Below, piece after piece: positions 5,094-5,281 of a stretch of DNA of 5,281 bases; within the stretch, counting starts at the first letter, position 1, and each line of letters starts with the position of its first letter. This stretch comes from an uncultured Oscillospiraceae bacterium (GTDB taxonomy: Bacteria; Bacillota; Clostridia; Oscillospirales; Oscillospiraceae), in NCBI GenBank assembly GCA_910588455.1, contig CAJUPG010000105.1, positions 1-5,281 on the forward strand, read 5' to 3'. Below the pieces are notes generated by a model. It saw only the letters and a list, made by a program, of their open reading frames with translations. It was not told the DNA's origin and ran no database searches. The position numbers and the translations under genes are program-made.

Positions 5094-5281
5094 TTTCCTG
5101 CTCGGTGCGTGATGGGCTCTTTTAAACCCACATTTCTGAAACGGGACGCCCGACTCGCGGCGCGGCTTGCAGGCCTCCCGGCCCGGAATCTGCCGGTGCC
5201 GGAAGTTGGAAGCAGTAAAACGGCGCGGAGGCGACCCACCTGCCATTCGTGCAGGTTTTAAACGGGTCCACACGGCCAGAG
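5094..5281 (+). ncRNA. ssrS: 6S RNA (SsrS), 3' end outside window
   Basis: 6S RNA binds the housekeeping RNA polymerase holoenzyme by mimicking an open promoter, damping transcription in slow growth. Evidence is by pattern. The 5' part TCCTGCTCGGTGCGTGATGG resembles the conserved 5' closing stem. GGTGCGTG (5104-5111) pairs, with one mismatch and one bulge, with CACACGGCC near 5270-5278. Next come AAACCCACATTTCTGAAACG (the 5' side of the central bubble), a GC-rich apical arm in which GCTT (5165-5168) can pair with AAGC (5210-5213) and CCGGC with GCCGG, then AGTAAAACGGCGCGGAGGCG and a hairpin ACCTGC/GCAGGT (5238-5256). The order and elements parallel known 6S RNAs. The 5' end is approximate. 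The outermost 3' strand of the closing stem lies beyond the window. No convincing dedicated promoter or terminator is visible. Confidence 0.82.

Noticed and set aside
5057..5273. Short Arg/Pro-rich open frames on the minus strand over the right end
   Set aside because: They have no ribosome sites and odd composition, and overlap the structured 6S RNA.

Overview
The window looks like chromosomal DNA from a GC-rich anaerobic Firmicute of class Clostridia, most likely the Oscillospiraceae/Flavonifractor-Oscillibacter neighbourhood. This assignment rests on the style of the proteins (a clostridial-type LeuRS, a four-cysteine L28, a DUF1292 protein, and a class A PBP with a long Cys/Pro-rich tail), on strong GGAGG ribosome binding sites with several GTG/TTG starts, and on typical sigma-A promoters. 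The species cannot be fixed from sequence reading alone.

Layout from left to right: (1) 1-1306, minus strand: the first 435 codons of leucyl-tRNA synthetase (leuS), whose 3' half lies outside the window. (2) 1307-1523: a divergent promoter region. The leuS and rpmB promoters face away from each other, both with a TTGCAA -35 box and a 17-bp spacer. The leuS leader carries a perfect 11-bp tandem repeat that may form alternative hairpins near its Shine-Dalgarno sequence. (3) 1524-1712, plus strand: rpmB, ribosomal protein L28. (4) 1713-1812: two back-to-back intrinsic terminators, one per strand. (5) 1813-4557, minus strand: a 914-residue bifunctional class A penicillin-binding protein (peptidoglycan glycosyltransferase plus transpeptidase) with an unusual Cys-rich and Pro/Asn-repeat C-terminus. 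(6) 4558-4803: a second divergent promoter region. (7) 4804-5088, plus strand: a small, very acidic DUF1292 protein. (8) From about 5094 to the end, plus strand: a 6S RNA (ssrS) gene cut by the window edge.

Apart from the small DUF1292/6S pair, the genes appear to be single transcription units. They serve core growth functions: translation (LeuRS, L28), cell-wall synthesis (PBP) and global control of RNA polymerase (6S RNA). I see no mobile element, CRISPR array, prophage or defence system. The least routine parts are the 6S RNA abutting the DUF1292 stop codon, the PBP tail, and the leuS leader repeats.
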